From CAZFCK01 sp964517355 (lineage in GTDB: Bacteria; Desulfobacterota; Desulfovibrionia; Desulfovibrionales; Desulfovibrionaceae): a DNA stretch of 15,608 nt. The translations under genes were made by a program, and so were the position numbers. The notes below the pieces were generated by a model. The model ran no database searches, was not told the DNA's origin, and worked only from the letters and a program-made list of their open reading frames with translations. The stretch spans positions 1 through 15,608 of the forward strand of contig CAZFCK010000104.1 in NCBI GenBank assembly GCA_964517355.1, written 5' to 3'. This document shows positions 14,015-15,608 of the stretch, one piece after another; within the stretch, counting starts at the first letter, position 1; each line of letters starts with the position of its first letter.

Positions 14015-14029
14015 CACGGACGCGGCTGT

Positions 14030-14521
14030 TTACGAGTAGTCGCCGCGGTTGAATTTCACTTGCTCGGTGACAGTCATAATTTCAAGTTCATTGACCATGG
14101 AATGCAGCGACGGGTTTTGCTGGTCCAGATTCGGGACGCCGGCCTTGATTTGCTGGACGCCGCTCTGGATACTTTCAAGCATGCCGTATGCCTGGCGTAA
14201 ACTTTCTTCGGCCAGAGGCGTGCTCAACTTCTGGGCATAATTTTCCCATTGGCTCAGGAGACTGTCGATATTATCCATGACCTCTTGCTCTGTAGGGCTC
14301 TGGTTGTCCACCTGAGAAACGCCTTGCAATGCCTGAAGGGCCTGGGCGCTCAGGACTCCGGCACCGGGGGGAGGAGCCGCGGCCTTTTCCGTATCGGGCG
14401 AGTTTTTTTGCACTTCCTGTGCGAGCATTTCACCGAACGTTCCTGGTTCTTCGCTCGATCTCACCCGCTGCCGTTGTTCCACGTCCTGCAGAGGGGTTAA
14501 TTGATCAGTTCGGATTTTCAT
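14030..14521 (-). CDS. Uncharacterised 163-residue protein under a sigma-54 promoter
   Basis: I do not recognise the family with certainty. The 163-residue product has no signal or membrane segment. Residues 20-70 are low in predicted structure (acidic, then AAAPPPGAG), and the rest looks helical, rich in Gln, Glu and Leu (EVMDNIDSLLSQWENYAQKL; ESLRQAYGMLESIQSGVQQI). It ends in NELEIMTVTEQVKFNRGDYS. The architecture, a disordered N-terminus with a helical C-terminus, resembles small chaperone or assembly proteins of flagellar and secretion systems, which would fit the sigma-54 promoter, but this is inference. The start has GAGGTGA three bases upstream. Neighbours (thpR, uspA) give no functional hint. 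Confidence 0.75.
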   Translation of the reverse strand: MKIRTDQLTPLQDVEQRQRVRSSEEPGTFGEMLAQEVQKNSPDTEKAAAPPPGAGVLSAQALQALQGVSQVDNQSPTEQEVMDNIDSLLSQWENYAQKLSTPLAEESLRQAYGMLESIQSGVQQIKAGVPNLDQQNPSLHSMVNELEIMTVTEQVKFNRGDYS

Positions 14522-14551
14522 TGCTCACCTCTCTCATGTTTGCTGACATCC

Positions 14552-14569
14552 AAGCAATAAGCTTGCCAA
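14552..14569 (-). promoter_or_regulatory. Sigma-54 (-24/-12) promoter
   Basis: Minus strand reads TTGGCAAGCTTATTGCTT: GG and GC are separated by exactly ten bases, with TTGGCA and TTGC on either side as in the consensus TGGCACG-N4-TTGCW. The expected transcript start, near 14542, leaves a 20-base leader ending in GAGGTGAGCA and the ATG. Spacing to the gene is ideal, so the site is likely real. Upstream activator sites were not identified. Confidence 0.75.
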
Positions 14570-14650
14570 CTTTTTTTTGATCGTAACATGCTGAAATTGC
14601 GTAATGCCCTGGGAAGTTTTTTCCGCATCGCTTATGCTTTGTCATTGCCC

Positions 14651-14679
14651 TTATCGGAAACACGTCCTATAACTATAAT
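14651..14679 (+). promoter_or_regulatory. Candidate uspA promoter
   Basis: A perfect -10 TATAAT (14674-14679) stands 17 bases after a poor -35 TTATCG (14651-14656). The inferred transcript starts near 14686, giving a leader of about 140 bases. The poor -35 suggests that an activator or alternative factor may be needed. Confidence 0.4.
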
Positions 14680-14686
14680 GTAAACC

Positions 14687-14743
14687 ACAAGAAATATCTT
14701 GTCTATTTCCCGGCGCTCTGGCACAGCATATAACTAAGGTTAT
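14687..14743. promoter_or_regulatory. Two inverted repeats in the uspA leader
   Basis: ACAAGA-AATA-TCTTGT (14687-14702, perfect 6-bp arms) lies on the predicted transcript start of uspA, a classic repressor position. ATAAC-TAAG-GTTAT (14730-14743, perfect 5-bp arms) lies 27 bases further on. The sequences differ, so they would be sites for different regulators. Function is inferred from position only. Confidence 0.35.
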
Positions 14744-14824
14744 CGGTCGCAATGAAAACTGCTTAAGTTTGTTAGGCAATGAAACCATAGACGCGGGTTC
14801 CTTGCGGACCCAGGAGGCACGACA

Positions 14825-15262
14825 ATGGTCGAGATCAAAAAAATCCTGTGCGCGGTGGACTTCTCGGATTCCAGTTCAAAGATTTCCGACTATGCCAAGA
14901 CCCTTGCGGCAAAGCATAACGCCAAACTGCTGGTCATTTATGCTGCCCCGTCTCTTTCCCAGTACGTTGGCTTTCATGTTCCGCCCAATTCCATCGAGAA
15001 TTTCGTGGGCGAAATCGTTTCCGGCGCTGAAAAAACCATGGAAACCTATCTGAGCGAAAACTTCCCCGGATTGCAGGTGGAAGGCAAGGTCGTCACCGGA
15101 TACGCGGCGGAAGAGATTATCAAGGCCGCGGAAGAGGAACAGGTGGACATGATCGTCATGGGCACCCATGGACGCACCGGCATCGACCGCATTCTTTTCG
15201 GTTCCGTTGCTGAAAAGGTAGTGAAAAGCTCTCCCATTCCCGTGCTGACGGTACGTCCGTAA
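14825..15262 (+). CDS. Universal stress protein, UspA family
   Basis: A single-domain cytoplasmic universal stress protein of 145 residues, the normal length. It begins with the usual strand MVEIKKILCAVDFSDSS, and the ATP-binding signature G-x2-G-x9-G-S is intact in GTHGRTGIDRILFGS, after the strand VDMIVM. It belongs to the ATP-binding, dimeric subclass. The ATG at 14825 has a perfect AGGAGG seven bases upstream. It is a single-gene transcript between a divergent promoter region and a hairpin-rich 3' region. Such proteins aid survival under starvation, oxygen or energy stress; the particular role here cannot be read from sequence. Confidence 0.94.
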   Translation: MVEIKKILCAVDFSDSSSKISDYAKTLAAKHNAKLLVIYAAPSLSQYVGFHVPPNSIENFVGEIVSGAEKTMETYLSENFPGLQVEGKVVTGYAAEEIIKAAEEEQVDMIVMGTHGRTGIDRILFGSVAEKVVKSSPIPVLTVRP

Positions 15263-15306
15263 GGCGTTTTGCGGCGCGTGTTCAATAGCAGGAAAAGCTT
15301 GGCAGG

Positions 15307-15386
15307 GGAAAACCTCTGGGGTTGCCGCCGGCGGCCGTAAGGCGCGAAACGCCCCTCCTGCTGTTTGTCGTTACTAGAGGTTTTCC
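15307..15386 (+). terminator. Long inverted repeat after uspA, possible terminator
   Basis: GGAAAACCTCT (15307-15317) is the perfect complement of AGAGGTTTTCC (15376-15386), an 11-bp stem enclosing a GC-rich 58-base segment that itself can fold (GCCGCC-GGCGGC near 15324). The T content after the stem is low (TTTG), so this may be a protective 3' structure rather than a strict intrinsic terminator. The right arm lies in the block shared with 5581-5603. Confidence 0.4.
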
Positions 15387-15392
15387 TTTGGG
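15322..15392 (+). repeat. Diverged repeat block shared with 5508-5603
   Basis: Shares TGCCGCC..GGCGG and GTTACTAGAGGTTTT...TTGGG with the stretch left of repeat B copy 1; across the last 24 bases about 20 agree. A degenerate repeat B start follows both. Confidence 0.45.
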
Positions 15393-15527
15393 TTTTTATA
15401 ACCCATTGAAATAGTTTGCCATCCTGGCTGATTGTTTGTGGATGAGGATTCGGGTGGGAACCTTTTTTCAACAAGGTTTCCACCCGGAGTTTTTCAAGAT
15501 TACCATCTCGATTTTCTGAGCAGAGTA

Positions 15528-15608
15528 CACACCATAACATTGTATATTTGTTGAAAAAACAAGAATTGAATTGTCCTTTTTCCGGCGTCCAGGGGCCTCC
15601 CCTGGTCG
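15528..15608 (+). repeat. Repeat B copy 4, cut by window end
   Basis: Matches family B from CATAACATTG through TATTTGTTGAAAAAACAAG and TTTTTCCGGCGTCC to hairpin 1 (15589-15605, CCAGGGG-CCT-CCCCTGG). Stem 1 has a G-C pair where copy 1 has A-T. Hairpin 2 and the T-run would lie beyond the window. Confidence 0.85.

Larger units (their letters stand above)
13682..14029. other. Gene-free region with nested repeats
   Basis: About 350 bases between the convergent ends of thpR and the 163-residue unknown gene. It contains truncated repeat B (13705-13765 and 13871-13884) with an inverted repeat A inside it (13766-13870). These are followed by GGGG-AA-CCCC (near 13919), the palindrome CGTTACGTAACG (13971-13982) and hairpin GGGGCG-CGGA-CGCCCC (13999-14014). 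No gene is visible. Confidence 0.75.
14522..14824. other. Divergent promoter region of the 163-residue gene and uspA
   Basis: About 300 bases without a gene. The left side holds the sigma-54 promoter and leader of the minus-strand gene. The right side holds a uspA promoter candidate, two 5-4-5 palindromes (14687-14702 and 14730-14743) and the uspA ribosome site. Confidence 0.75.
15263..15608. other. Gene-free 3' region of uspA to window end
   Basis: About 345 bases with no gene. The first half holds the long inverted repeat described separately and a block shared with 5508-5603. A degenerate ATAAC/TAGTTTG stretch (15393-15420) resembles the start of repeat B. The true repeat B copy 4 begins near 15528 and runs off the window. 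Confidence 0.7.

Noticed and set aside
1..15608. CRISPR array
   Set aside because: The repeats found are 105-135 bp, far apart, in both orientations and without regular spacers.

Overview
The window reads as chromosome of a sulfate-reducing deltaproteobacterium of the Desulfovibrio type (Desulfovibrionaceae). The strongest evidence is a complete qrcABCD operon (positions 182-5034, minus strand). It encodes the menaquinone reductase complex that passes electrons from periplasmic hydrogenases and formate dehydrogenases, via cytochrome c3, to the quinone pool. Coding DNA is moderately GC-rich with normal Shine-Dalgarno spacing. I see no phage, transposase, CRISPR, tRNA or rRNA.

Layout: (1) 1-181, the end of a 105-bp repeat (family A) and the qrc terminator. 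(2) 182-5034, qrcD, qrcC, qrcB and qrcA, tightly packed and read right to left. (3) 5035-5744, a gene-free stretch with the qrcA promoter/operator candidates, a full repeat A, two strong palindromes and repeat B copy 1. (4) 5745-11645, six minus-strand genes: rfbC (dTDP-rhamnose pathway), a PilZ-domain protein, a secreted solute-binding domain fused to a cytidine-deaminase-like domain without its zinc site, a radical SAM/SPASM enzyme, a Wzx-type flippase and an uncharacterised 260-residue protein. This looks like an envelope-polysaccharide neighbourhood with unusual accessory genes. (5) 11646-12390, a gene-free stretch ending in repeat B copy 2. (6) 12391-13681, plus-strand cinA-type amidohydrolase (pncC) and thpR, separated by a repeat A copy. 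(7) 13682-14029, a truncated repeat B interrupted by an inverted repeat A. (8) 14030-14521, a minus-strand 163-residue unknown with a good sigma-54 promoter. (9) 14825-15262, uspA, followed by a hairpin region and another repeat B cut by the window end.

The most interesting items are: the solute-binding/pseudo-cytidine-deaminase fusion, in which zinc ligands and catalytic Glu are all replaced but the nucleoside-binding CNVEN motif is kept; and two unnamed structured repeat families. Family A is 105 bp with imperfect terminal inverted repeats ending in TA and three hairpins. Family B is about 135 bp with two hairpins showing compensatory changes, followed by a T-run. One A copy lies inside a B copy, which suggests that A is, or was, mobile. 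Product names rest on motif reading only; no database search was possible.
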